The notes under the pieces: model-generated
What the model was told of the DNA's origin: nothing
What the model saw: only the letters and a program-made list of their open reading frames with translations
The model's database searches: none
Part shown: one piece after another, positions 16,298-24,301 of the stretch
Numbering within the stretch: position 1 is the first letter of the stretch
Layout: the number at the start of each line of letters is the position of its first letter
From: Peptoanaerobacter stomatis
GTDB taxonomy: Bacteria > Bacillota > Clostridia > Peptostreptococcales > Filifactoraceae
Reading direction: 5' to 3'
Assembly (NCBI RefSeq): GCF_000238095.2
Contig: NZ_JH815226.1
Span: 1 to 34,177, forward strand
DNA: 34,177 nt
Made by a program: the position numbers and the translations under genes

Positions 16298-17179
16298 TTA
16301 AACCTTACTTTCTAATAATTTACTTATTTGTTTAAAATATTCTTTCTCTGCTTCTAATGCTACTGTATGACCTATTTTATCAAATTTAATTACTACAGGA
16401 TTCGATAAGTCACATATTAATTTTTTAGTATTTTTTAATGGAATAATCCTATCATTTTCACTATATGTTATTATAAAATTAATGTCTTTATTTATGTCAC
16501 TTGTTTTAATACTAAAATCTTATAGAATAATGGAAAATAATAACAATTAATTTTTCTGGTAGACTATGTATATTAATTTTATATAATTATACAAGTTATC
16601 CATAATTTTATTAGAAAATAGTATAAATGTAAACTTATCAAAAGCAAGTTGAAATAATGTAATACTTGCAACAAAAGAATTTGCTTTTAAAGCATCATTA
16701 AACATAATATCATCAAAATATTTTAATTCATTAACTGTCAATAAAGATATTCTGCTAAATATAGGTTTTATAATTTTTTTAGGGATTATTTTTGACACTA
16801 TAAATAATACTATTGTCATTGGAATTATCCATGCTATCGGCTTTAGAATAGGAAGCCCATTATAAGCTGTGTTTGATAAGACTACATATTTTATATTATG
16901 TTTATATTCATTAAGTACTTTTAATAAAATATTTCCACCCATAGAATGTGTAATAACAAGATCGTATTTTTTATTAATTAAATAGTTATTTAACTTCTCA
17001 ACATAATTATTTAAAATATCTAATTTTGCAGATGTATATTTTGTATCTCCAAATCCCGCAAACTCATAAATATCTACATCTGCATATTTAGATAATTTTG
17101 CTCCTAATTCAGCATATCTTTTTGAAGAGTGTAACCATCCATGGATAATAAGAACTTTTGATTTTTTAGTGTTTCTCAT
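16298..17179 (-). pseudogene. Alpha/beta hydrolase interrupted by a 114-bp MITE
   Basis: The 5' part (17179 to about 16625) encodes 185 residues of a cytoplasmic alpha/beta hydrolase: VLIIHGWLHSSKRYAEL near the N-terminus and VITHSMGGNIL with nucleophile Ser79. The 3' part (16507 to 16298) encodes 69 residues with YSENDRIIP (catalytic Asp, about residue 204 if joined) and KIGHTVALE (catalytic His, about 232), ending at TAA. A MITE sits between them. As it stands the first part reads into the MITE and stops at 16547, giving a 210-residue protein lacking Asp and His, so it is probably inactive. Removing 117 bp (MITE plus one copy of a TAA repeat) joins the halves in frame to 254 residues. GGGAG lies eight bases before the ATG. 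A second MITE lies 18 bp upstream of the start. Confidence 0.85.
16510..16623 (-). repeat. 114-bp MITE inside the hydrolase gene
   Basis: The element is bounded by TACTAAAATC and AATAGTA, with imperfect terminal inverted repeats (about 21 of 28 bases). TAA is directly repeated on both sides (16507-16509 and 16624-16626). It carries no gene of its own. Reverse-complemented, it matches the second copy at 17198-17310 over nearly its full length. Its TACTAAAATCTTATAGAAT end also matches the left end of the IS630 element, so that family of transposase probably moved it. Confidence 0.88.
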
Positions 17180-17197
17180 ACTCCTTCTCCCTGGTAA

Positions 17198-17310
17198 TAC
17201 AATTTTCTAATGAAATTATGGACAGCTTATATAATTACATAACATTAATATAAATAGTTTATTAAAAAATTAATTATTACGTTTTTCCATTATTCTATAA
17301 GATTTTAGTA
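17198..17310 (+). repeat. 113-bp MITE just upstream of the hydrolase start
   Basis: This second good copy runs from TACAATTTTCTAATGAAAT to AAGATTTTAGTA, in opposite orientation to the copy inside the gene. It is flanked by TAA on both sides (17195-17197 and 17311-17313). Its last 28 bases are an exact inverted match of 16510-16537. It separates the hydrolase ribosome site from any upstream promoter, so the gene may be read from a promoter within the element or be silent. Confidence 0.88.
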
Positions 17311-17473
17311 TAACATGTACTCATAAGGTTAGTAAGATAATAAAACCAAAACTACAAAAATAATTAAATGTTTTTAGAAGCATAAACCTCCCTATTTTTT
17401 ATATAATACTAAAATCTAATAGAACTATGGATATATTTCATAAAATATGATATACTAATATAGGGTGAAAAAA

Positions 17474-18501
17474 ATGCATAAAATTAGTATAGAAGAAGCG
17501 AAAAAAATAAGCGAAATGAGAAATACAATTAAAGATAAAAAAGAAGATAAAAGACTACATGCTATACAATTAAGAGGACAAGGGAAAAGTAATAAAGAAA
17601 TAGCTGAAAAACTTGATACCTCAATTAAAGTAGTAAATAACTGGATATGCAAATACGTAAAAGAAGGAATAGAAGGACTTTTAAGCAAGGGGCAAAAAGG
17701 AAATCATAGAAATCTAACATTTGAGCAAGAAGAAGAAATGTTAAAAAAATTTGAAGAAAAAGGCAAAAAAGGACAGATAATAACAGTCAAAGAAATAGAA
17801 GAAGAATATGTAAAAATAGTAGGACATAGTATAGGAACAGCACAAATATACTATGTTCTAAAAAGACATGGGTGGAGAAAAGTAATGCCAAGAAGTAGAC
17901 ATCCGAAGAAAGCAAATCAAGAGGTAATAGAAGCCTCAAAAAAATTAACAGTATGGCAGAAGAGTTATTAAACGTTTACCCTGATAAAATAGTAAGAATA
18001 ATGTTTCAAGATGAAGCAGGTTTTGGAAGGATAAGCAAACCAAAGTATTGTTGGTGCACAAAGGATGTAAGAGCGGAGGTACCATGTCATCACATAAGAG
18101 AATATAAATACGCATATGGAGCAGTAGAACCACAAACAGGAGAAAACTTCTTTTTAGTAATGCCATACTGTGATACAAATAATATGAACGTATTTTTAGA
18201 AGAATTATCGAAAGAATATAAAGAAGATATAATATTATTAGTATGTGATGGGGCAATATGGCACAAATCAAAGACATTAAAAATACCTCAAAACATAAAG
18301 ATAACACATATACCACCATATACACCAGAGATGAATCCCATAGAGCAAATATGGAAACAAATTCGTCAGATGGGATTCAAAAATGAAGTATTTAGAACAC
18401 TAAATGAAGTAGTAGACAGATTATGTGACACAATAAATTTATTAACAAAAGATATGGTAAAAAGTATCACAAGAAGAGAGTGGATAAAATCCATAGCTTA
18501 A
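17474..18501 (+). CDS. IS630-family transposase made by -1 frameshifting
   Basis: The first frame (to the stop at 17971) encodes a helix-turn-helix region: RLHAIQLRGQGKSNKEIAEK, then a winged second half with VKEIEEEYVKIVGHSIGTAQ. The second frame (to 18501) encodes the DDE nuclease domain: FQDEAGFGR (first Asp), LLVCDGAIWHKS (second Asp) and PPYTPEMNPIEQIWKQIR (Glu). The second frame lies in -1 relative to the first. Seven A at 17938-17944, in the phase A-AAA-AAA, give the slip site, after which reading continues KKINSMAEELLN. The start is ATG 17474 with AGGGTG at seven bases; GTG 17465 is an alternative. The full fusion is the normal size for the family. Confidence 0.9.
17938..17944 (+). 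other. Programmed -1 frameshift heptamer in the transposase
   Basis: A run of seven A is read as TCA-AAA-AAA-TTA in the first frame, the canonical A-AAA-AAA phase for tandem slippage. The -1 frame is open from here to 18501, and the first frame stops 27 bases later. Frameshifting is common in IS630 transposases. A random disabling frameshift is the alternative but would not be expected to fall exactly on a slippery heptamer in correct phase. Confidence 0.8.
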
Positions 18502-18580
18502 ATAGAGTTTAGTATAAATCAGTGTTGCTTAAAACTCAAAAAATAGTATAAAAACCCATAAAACTACAACTCTTAACAAA

Positions 18581-18628
18581 TAATAAAACCTATTGATGTA
18601 AGCTGTTTAGGCTTAATTTCAATAGGTT
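18581..18628 (-). terminator. Terminator of the tmRNA gene
   Basis: AACCTATTGA (18587-18596) pairs with TCAATAGGTT (18619-18628), with an inner stem TAAGC/GCTTA. On the minus strand this is followed by TTTTATTATTTG. It lies 12 bp beyond the tmRNA 3' end. Confidence 0.75.
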
Positions 18629-18639
18629 ATTTTTCTTTT

Positions 18640-18998
18640 TGGTGGAGATGATGGGAATTGAACCCATGTCCAAAATCCATCCATATCCAGCTTCTACGAG
18701 CGTAGATATCAATATTTATTTTCGCTTTGAAACTGCCTTGATATCACAACTATTTCATCGCTACAACTGAATTGTACAATTCTTATTCCAGTTAGCTATA
18801 AGAAAGGTTGCCTGCTTACGACGCCTTATCCAAGTCGCAGGAATTCTCAGTAAGACGAGCTGCAACTATTAGGCAGCTATTGCAAAATTATCTTCTGCGT
18901 TTATATTTAATATCTCTAAGTTTAACGTGTGATTAAGAGATAAATTCCACGGCTCGCTACCAAATACTTCAAAACCCTGTCGAAACCAGTACATCCCC
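18640..18998 (-). ncRNA. ssrA: Transfer-messenger RNA (tmRNA)
   Basis: The minus-strand RNA begins GGGGATG and ends CATCTCCACCA, so the seven-base acceptor arms pair and CCA is encoded. The 3' part has the T-arm-like GGTTCAATTCC typical of tmRNA. The tag frame at 18898-18869 reads GCA-GAA-GAT-AAT and on to TAA, giving AEDNFAIAA, close to clostridial tags; the resume codon is assumed to be GCA. The 359-base length is normal. tmRNA with SmpB rescues stalled ribosomes and marks the unfinished protein for proteolysis. Confidence 0.95.
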
Positions 18999-19024
18999 AA
19001 GTTTTAAATATTTTTAAACTTACT

Positions 19025-19052
19025 ATAATATATGTTTTATACCCCTATCCAA
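19025..19052 (-). promoter_or_regulatory. Promoter candidate for ssrA
   Basis: On the minus strand TTGGAT (19047-19052) and TATTAT (19025-19030) are separated by 16 bp. Transcription would start near 19018, leaving about 20 bases of 5' leader to be trimmed from the tmRNA precursor. Confidence 0.6.
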
Positions 19053-19403
19053 TAAAAATATTATATGATACAATATTTATCAGCTTGCTCTCAATACACT
19101 ATGGTAAATAACAAAATCATTTCATAAATTAATATAATTTTTTAAAGTAATACTAAAATTTATTCAAATTGTAGGTTTTGTTTAAGTTATATATGCTTAT
19201 ATTTTTATTTTTCACTGCATATTTAATATGCAAAATTTGAATTAAATATATACATATTTCTACTATATTGTGGTACAAAAAAACAATATATAACATTCAT
19301 AAAAACTATAAAAATATTTTATATCTTTGATTATATTAACATAAAAAGAAATATTTTTCAATGTTACATTTGATTAAAAAATATTTCTTTGCTATTACAA
19401 AAC
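19053..19403. other. Gene-free spacer with an AT-rich hairpin
   Basis: No gene is seen. GAAATATTTTT (19348-19358) and AAAAATATTTC (19377-19387) form a hairpin just downstream of murE that may end its message, but the all-AT stem makes this weak. TAATACTAAAAT near 19149 resembles an IS630 end but has no partner. Confidence 0.4.
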
Positions 19404-20864
19404 CTATACATTTTTTATAATTTTTGCCCATTTTACAGCCTGCTCTTCGTCTGAAAAATGTTCTCTTACGCCATTTATAAGTTGATATTCTTCGTGTCCT
19501 TTTCCTGCCAATACAATTATATCACCTGCTTGAGAGATTTCTATCGCTTTTTTTATTGCATCTTCTCTATTAATATAAGTATAAGTATTTTTCAATTTAT
19601 CTTCTGATATATGGCTTACTATTTCATCTATTATACTTTTCATATCTTCTTTATCCGGGTTATCTGAAGTCACAATTATTATATCGCTGTATTTCGATGA
19701 TACCTCAGCAAGTTCTATACGTCTGTGCTTTGCTCTTTCGCCTATCGAACCGAACATAGTTATTATTCTTTTCGGACTCAACACTTTTATAGTCTTTAAT
19801 ATGTTTTCCAAACTTACTTCATTATGTGCATAATCTATTATTATCGGTGTATTTTTTATTATATTAAGTATCTGCAATCTGCCTTTGACGTGTGCTTTAG
19901 ATAATCCATTTTTTATTTGCAATTCAGATAATCCTAATTTTTTGCATACTGCTATAACACAAAGTGCATTATACACTCCGAATTTACCGAAAGAATTTAC
20001 TATATATTCTTTATTATCTACATTGAAATATGTTTTTATATCTGATATTGATGATGGAAATATTATTTTTTCAGCTTTTAAATCACTCTCTTTATCTATT
20101 GAATACGTCATATACTCGTTTGAATTTTCTTTCATAATGTCTGATTTTTCATCGTCTTGGTTTATTATTGAATACTTGCTCATAGAAAATAACTGTGATT
20201 TGCATTTTACATAATGTTCAAATGTCGGATGTTCTTTTTCTCCAATATGATCCGGTGTAAGATTGGTAAATATAGCATAATCAAAATCTATATAATTAAC
20301 CCTTTTCATCATTATACCACTTGATGAAACTTCCATAGCAAGCACTTTTATATCTTCATCCACCATTTGTCTCAAATATTTTTGTATTTCATAGCTTTCA
20401 GGAGTGGTATTGACTGTCTTTATACTTTTATCTGCAAAAAATATTCCGTTGGTTCCAATAACTCCACAATTTATACCTGAATTGTCCAAAGTCTGTTTTA
20501 TATAATTGGATACAGTTGTCTTACCTTTTGTGCCTGTTATTCCTATTACAGCAATATTTTTTGATGGTGAACAGAAAAACACGTCCGATATATTTGCAAG
20601 TGCATCTCTTGTATCTTCTACTGTTATTAGAGTTATATCACAGCCTTTAATATCTGTTTCTTTTGATACTATAAAAACTCTAACTCCTTTATCATATGCA
20701 TCTTGTATATACTCATGTCCGTCTACACTCATTCCTATAAGTGCCACAAAAACTGTATTCTCTCTTGCAAATTTTGAATTATATACTATATCTTGTATAT
20801 CTACATCTGTTTTTCCTGTTATATTTTTTATCTTTAACGTTGTTATAAGTTTTTGTAAATTCAT
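19404..20864 (-). CDS. murE: UDP-MurNAc-tripeptide synthetase (MurE type)
   Basis: This 486-residue cytosolic Mur ligase adds the third residue to UDP-MurNAc-L-Ala-D-Glu with ATP. Domains are the N-terminal substrate fold, the central ATPase (GITGTKGKTTVSNYI at 108-122; TTPESYE near 153; the carbamylated-Lys segment VKCKSQLF near 219-226), and the C-terminal domain (IIIDYAHNEVSLENIL near 341; GSIGERAKHRR near 372). The motif that recognises the third amino acid reads DNPDKED (401-407) instead of the DNPRxE of diaminopimelate-adding enzymes, so another diamino acid is likely. AAGGGA precedes the ATG, which lies nine bases after rluD, suggesting co-transcription. Confidence 0.9.
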   Translation of the reverse strand: MNLQKLITTLKIKNITGKTDVDIQDIVYNSKFARENTVFVALIGMSVDGHEYIQDAYDKGVRVFIVSKETDIKGCDITLITVEDTRDALANISDVFFCSPSKNIAVIGITGTKGKTTVSNYIKQTLDNSGINCGVIGTNGIFFADKSIKTVNTTPESYEIQKYLRQMVDEDIKVLAMEVSSSGIMMKRVNYIDFDYAIFTNLTPDHIGEKEHPTFEHYVKCKSQLFSMSKYSIINQDDEKSDIMKENSNEYMTYSIDKESDLKAEKIIFPSSISDIKTYFNVDNKEYIVNSFGKFGVYNALCVIAVCKKLGLSELQIKNGLSKAHVKGRLQILNIIKNTPIIIDYAHNEVSLENILKTIKVLSPKRIITMFGSIGERAKHRRIELAEVSSKYSDIIIVTSDNPDKEDMKSIIDEIVSHISEDKLKNTYTYINREDAIKKAIEISQAGDIIVLAGKGHEEYQLINGVREHFSDEEQAVKWAKIIKNV

Positions 20865-20873
20865 ATCTTTCCC

Positions 20874-21779
20874 TTAGATTTTTGTTCTTAATTTTTTCAA
20901 TTCTTTTATAAATATATCCGGTTCTTTTACTGTAAATTCAAGATATTGTTGTGTTGTCGGATGTATAAACCCTAACAATCCTGCGTGTAATAACTGCCCA
21001 TTTATCTTCTCTTTGTAATTTGAATAAGTAGTATCGCCAACTATCGGATGATTTATATATTTTAAATGCACTCTTATTTGATGTGTTCGTCCTGTTTTAA
21101 GTATTGCTGCAGCATATGTGTATTTATCAAATAGTTCTATAGGTTTTATAGTTGTATGTGCATATTTACCTTCTTTAACTACTGCCATTTGGAGCCTGTT
21201 TTTAGGATTTCTTCCAATCATAGTTTCTATTGTCATAGTTTCATCTATAATGCCATGGCATATGAGTGTATATTTTCTTGTGATAGTATGATTTTTAAGT
21301 TGCTCCGCCAAATGTATATGCGCTTTATCATTTTTGGCAACTAATAATAAACCTGATGTATCTTTATCTATTCTATGAACTATACCTGCTCTTTCGATTC
21401 CATTTACAGATGATAAATTATCTCCTAAATAATGCAGCAGCGCATTTACAAGTGTGTTTTCATAGTTTCCGTTTGCAGGATGCACAACCATACCTCTCGG
21501 CTTATTTATTATAAGCACATCATCATCTTCATATACTATGTCAAGTGCTATATTTTGAGATATTATTTCCTTTTTTTCATCAGAAAATTTTTTTACTGTA
21601 ATAACATCATTTATATTTAATTTGGTACTTGGTTTTTGAGATTTATCGTTTAATAAAATAAACTCTTCTTCAATAAGTTTTTTTATTCTGCTTCTGGACA
21701 GCTCATTAAATTTTTCACTCAAATATATATCAAGTCTTTTGCCTTGAGAATTTTCATCTACTTCTATTATTTTTTGCAT
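20874..21779 (-). CDS. rluD: RluA/RluD-family 23S rRNA pseudouridine synthase
   Basis: This 301-residue protein has an N-terminal S4 RNA-binding domain (about 12-60; GKRLDIYLSEKFNELSRSRI) and a catalytic domain with AGIVHRIDKDTSGLLLVAKN, in which Asp138 is the nucleophile. LKTGRTHQIRVHLKYINHPI is the second family signature. It converts uridines of large-subunit rRNA to pseudouridine; the exact site is not set by these motifs, so RluD is the usual name rather than proof. AAGGA precedes the ATG. The gene lies between lspA (183-bp gap) and murE; next to lspA is the common place for this gene in Bacillota. Confidence 0.9.
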   Translation of the reverse strand: MQKIIEVDENSQGKRLDIYLSEKFNELSRSRIKKLIEEEFILLNDKSQKPSTKLNINDVITVKKFSDEKKEIISQNIALDIVYEDDDVLIINKPRGMVVHPANGNYENTLVNALLHYLGDNLSSVNGIERAGIVHRIDKDTSGLLLVAKNDKAHIHLAEQLKNHTITRKYTLICHGIIDETMTIETMIGRNPKNRLQMAVVKEGKYAHTTIKPIELFDKYTYAAAILKTGRTHQIRVHLKYINHPIVGDTTYSNYKEKINGQLLHAGLLGFIHPTTQQYLEFTVKEPDIFIKELKKLRTKI

Positions 21780-21962
21780 TGAATTTCCTTGTAATTATAG
21801 GTTGTTTTTTATTTACCATAATAGATAAAAGATTGTATAATAATTTGAATATTACTATTTTTATATTATTTTTGATAGATTATTATTTTCAAATAGATTT
21901 TAGTATAACAGCTAAATGCAAAAATACCATAAAAACTTCAAAATACTCAACTAAAAATTAAA

Positions 21963-22424
21963 TCAAATTCTTCTGTCTGTAAATACTCTTATACTCATCA
22001 ATATTATACCTAAAACCACACATATGTCAGCTACATTAAATACATATGACCATATTGCATGAAAATCAAACATATCTACAACATATCCATATCTCAATCT
22101 GTCAACTATATTACCTAATGCTCCGGATATTATCATAGTGATTGATAATCTTGTAATTTTATCTTCATCTTTTATAAACATATATATAAGTCCTAAAATC
22201 ATAACAATCCCTATGATTAAAAATAGAAATTTTTGATTTTGCAATATACCAAATGCCGCTCCTTTGTTTTGTACATATGTTATTGAAAAAAAGTCGTTTA
22301 CAACTTTTATGCTGTCTCCTATTACCATATTGTCTTTTATATTGATTTTCACTATTTGATCTATTATCAATAAAAATATCCCTAATATTATATAGAATAT
22401 GCTTTTTTTATCAATTTTATTCAT
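21963..22424 (-). CDS. lspA: Lipoprotein signal peptidase (signal peptidase II)
   Basis: This 153-residue protein with four membrane helices cleaves signal peptides from prolipoproteins after lipid attachment. The conserved blocks are FFSITYVQNKGAAFGIL, GALGNIVDRLRYGYVVDMFD (catalytic Asp108) and FNVADICVVLG (catalytic Asp133). The start overlaps the end of trpS by eight bases, implying translational coupling. Confidence 0.95.
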   Translation of the reverse strand: MNKIDKKSIFYIILGIFLLIIDQIVKINIKDNMVIGDSIKVVNDFFSITYVQNKGAAFGILQNQKFLFLIIGIVMILGLIYMFIKDEDKITRLSITMIISGALGNIVDRLRYGYVVDMFDFHAIWSYVFNVADICVVLGIILMSIRVFTDRRI

Positions 22425-23415
22425 ATTCTACAAAACCTACTTTTCTATATACTTTTCTAAGTGTCTTATTCGCTACATATCTGGCTTCTTCAGCACCTTT
22501 TTTGTATATTTGCTGTAAATGATCCTTGTTTTTGAGCAAATCTTTATATCTTTCTCTTATCGGTCTTATACCTTCAATTACGACTTCTGTAAGATCGTTT
22601 TTAAATTGACCGTAATTTTTTCCTTCATACATAGATACTATATCTTGTACATTTTTCCCGGAATACGCTGAATAAATATTTATTAAGTTCTTTATTGCAA
22701 GCTGTTCGTCATTATAATCTATATTACCTACTGAATCTGTTACAGCACGTTTTATCTTGGATTTTATAACATCATCTTCTTCTACCATAGAAATATAAGC
22801 GTTAGGATTTTCATCAGATTTTGACATTTTTTTAGTCGGTTCTTGAAGGCTCATTATTCTTGCACCTTCTTTTGAAGTATACATCTTAGGTTCTACAAAA
22901 GTATCCGAATATTTTGAATTAAATCTGTTTGCCAAATCTCTTGCAATTTCCAAATGTTGACGTTGATCCTCACCAACCGGCACTAAATTTGCATTGTAAA
23001 GCAATATATCCGCCGCCATAAGCACAGGATATGTAAATAATGCCGCGTTGAGATTTTCAGCTTTTTTTTGAGATTTATCTTTGTATTGTGTCATTCTTGA
23101 CAATTCACCCATATATGTGATTGAATTTAACACCCACATCAGTTGAACGTGTTGCGGTACATGAGACTGCATAAACAAACACGATTTGTTCTCATCAATT
23201 CCGCTTGCAATATACTTAGCAAGCACTTCAAGACTCATTCTTCTCAAGTCTTTAGGCACTTGTGGAACTGTAATTGCATGCTCATCAACTATACAATAAT
23301 AACATTTATATTCATCTTGCAATTTTACCCAATTTTTAAGTGCTCCCAAATAGTTACCTATTGTGAGTTCTCCTGATGGTTGCACTCCTGAAAATATAAT
23401 ATTTTTTTCTTCCAA
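22417..23415 (-). CDS. trpS: Tryptophanyl-tRNA synthetase
   Basis: This 332-residue class I aminoacyl-tRNA synthetase charges tRNA-Trp. GVQPSGELTIGNYLGAL contains the HIGH-equivalent TIGN (18-21); KMSKSDENPNAY (from 196) is the KMSKS loop; GEDQRQHLEIARDLANRFN is also diagnostic. I start at TTG 23415 (LEEKNIIFSG), which has AAAGGAG about seven bases upstream. Another TTG at 23460 lacks a ribosome site. I found no T-box signature (no GGTGG-type antiterminator) in the upstream 200 bp, so tryptophan control is not evident. It is coupled to lspA downstream. Confidence 0.95.
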   Translation of the reverse strand: MEEKNIIFSGVQPSGELTIGNYLGALKNWVKLQDEYKCYYCIVDEHAITVPQVPKDLRRMSLEVLAKYIASGIDENKSCLFMQSHVPQHVQLMWVLNSITYMGELSRMTQYKDKSQKKAENLNAALFTYPVLMAADILLYNANLVPVGEDQRQHLEIARDLANRFNSKYSDTFVEPKMYTSKEGARIMSLQEPTKKMSKSDENPNAYISMVEEDDVIKSKIKRAVTDSVGNIDYNDEQLAIKNLINIYSAYSGKNVQDIVSMYEGKNYGQFKNDLTEVVIEGIRPIRERYKDLLKNKDHLQQIYKKGAEEARYVANKTLRKVYRKVGFVEYE

Positions 23416-23638
23416 TTTTGTATCTCCTTTTATTAGATTTGTTAGATTACCTATAGTCAATAACTGTAAATATCTAAAATTTCAGATTTAAAAAAACAGC
23501 TTTTCTAATATTAGTTTTTACAATTACTTTCATCAATTTTTAAAATTGAGTTATCGAACAAATCTATTGTTTTAATTTTATATATAAATGTCTTAAGCAT
23601 AAATTGTTTAAACAAAATTATATTTCATTTATATACCT

Positions 23639-24142
23639 TTACAAATATAGAGTCATTATATATGCGTTCAAAAATTCATCTCCTACTTTAAAATATTTTT
23701 TAAACAAACCTATTTTTTCAAATCCGAATTTTTCATATAGTCTTATTGCTCTTATATTATCTGTAGCAACTTCGAGAGAAATTACTTTTGACCTTGCAAC
23801 ATTTTGGGCAAAATCAAGCATAGTTTCTATAAGCCTTGTCGCAATTTTATTTCCCCAATAATCTTTTAAAATGCTTATTCCTATATCAGCTCTGTGAGAA
23901 AATCTTCTTGGCATAGATCTGTATGAAGCCAAGCCGACTATTTTTCCATTATGTCTTGCTACAAACATCATACTTTTTTTATCTTGTAAAAAATTAAGTA
24001 TAATTCTTTTTTCTTCGCTTACAGAAATACCTAAACCTTCTGAACCAAATGATAAATTATAGGTTTCAGAACCTACCTGTTTGCAGTATTCAATGATTTC
24101 TTTTGCGTCTTTTATCTTTACAAAATTTATGTCGATATTCAT
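23639..24142 (-). CDS. GNAT-family N-acetyltransferase
   Basis: This 167-residue protein has the GNAT fold. The acetyl-CoA loop region is ADIGISILKDYWGNKIATRL (motif A), preceded by a beta strand with GKIVGLASYRS and followed by SLEVATDNIRAIRLYEKFGF, the usual motif B. The pattern resembles amino-acid or small-molecule acetyltransferases rather than RimI strictly, so no gene name is given. The start is ATG 24142, with AAGGAG eight bases upstream; an in-frame TTG at 24148 is too close to that site. It lies between mtnN and trpS with no operon evidence. Confidence 0.85.
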   Translation of the reverse strand: MNIDINFVKIKDAKEIIEYCKQVGSETYNLSFGSEGLGISVSEEKRIILNFLQDKKSMMFVARHNGKIVGLASYRSMPRRFSHRADIGISILKDYWGNKIATRLIETMLDFAQNVARSKVISLEVATDNIRAIRLYEKFGFEKIGLFKKYFKVGDEFLNAYIMTLYL

Positions 24143-24301
24143 ATACAAAACTCCTTATACAAGGAAATTTATAATTTTTACATTAAGTTTTGATGCTATT
24201 ATATAATTAAACAATAGATATCTGTTAAATAATATTTTAATATAATATACTTAAGTATTTTAAAATACTTTTTAATTTGTTAATTGTAGTAAATTTTATC
24301 T

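Larger units (their letters stand above)
17407..18514 (+). mobile_element. IS630-family insertion sequence
   Basis: This 1,108-bp element is bounded by TACTAAAATC on the left and TAGAGTTTAGTA on the right; the ends match 21 of 27 bases as inverted repeats (with CTATGGAT in both). It encodes one transposase in two overlapping frames with a canonical -1 slippery site. TAA lies directly outside both ends (17404-17406 and 18515-18517). IS630 elements classically duplicate TA; here a 3-bp TAA repeat is what is seen. No internal stops beyond the frameshift are visible, so it may be active. Confidence 0.9.

Noticed and set aside
16510-17310. The 28-bp exact inverted repeats at 16510-16537 and 17283-17310 as ends of one 801-bp mobile cassette carrying the hydrolase
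   Set aside because: Each of these ends has its own nearby partner end (16623 and 17198), so they belong to two separate MITEs in opposite orientation. The C-terminal part of the hydrolase also lies outside the supposed cassette. A later composite movement cannot be excluded.
17945-17971. IS630 transposase called as a frameshifted pseudogene
   Set aside because: The frame change coincides with an in-phase A-AAA-AAA slip site and no other damage is seen, so programmed frameshifting is more likely.
19147-19180. TAATACTAAAAT resembling an IS630 left end downstream of murE
   Set aside because: The match fades after 12 bases and no partner end is found within several hundred bases.
21853-21913. 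Possible further MITE or IS630 end upstream of rluD (GATTTTAGTATAAC)
   Set aside because: Only about 14 bases match, there is no convincing opposite end, and the left flank is not TAA.
23416-23640. T-box leader for trpS
   Set aside because: No GGTGG-type antiterminator sequence or terminator/antiterminator pair is visible upstream of trpS.
24250-24275. AT-only palindrome AGTATTTTAAAATACT as terminator of mtnN
   Set aside because: The T-rich tail is on the plus strand, where no gene ends; all-AT palindromes are frequent here.
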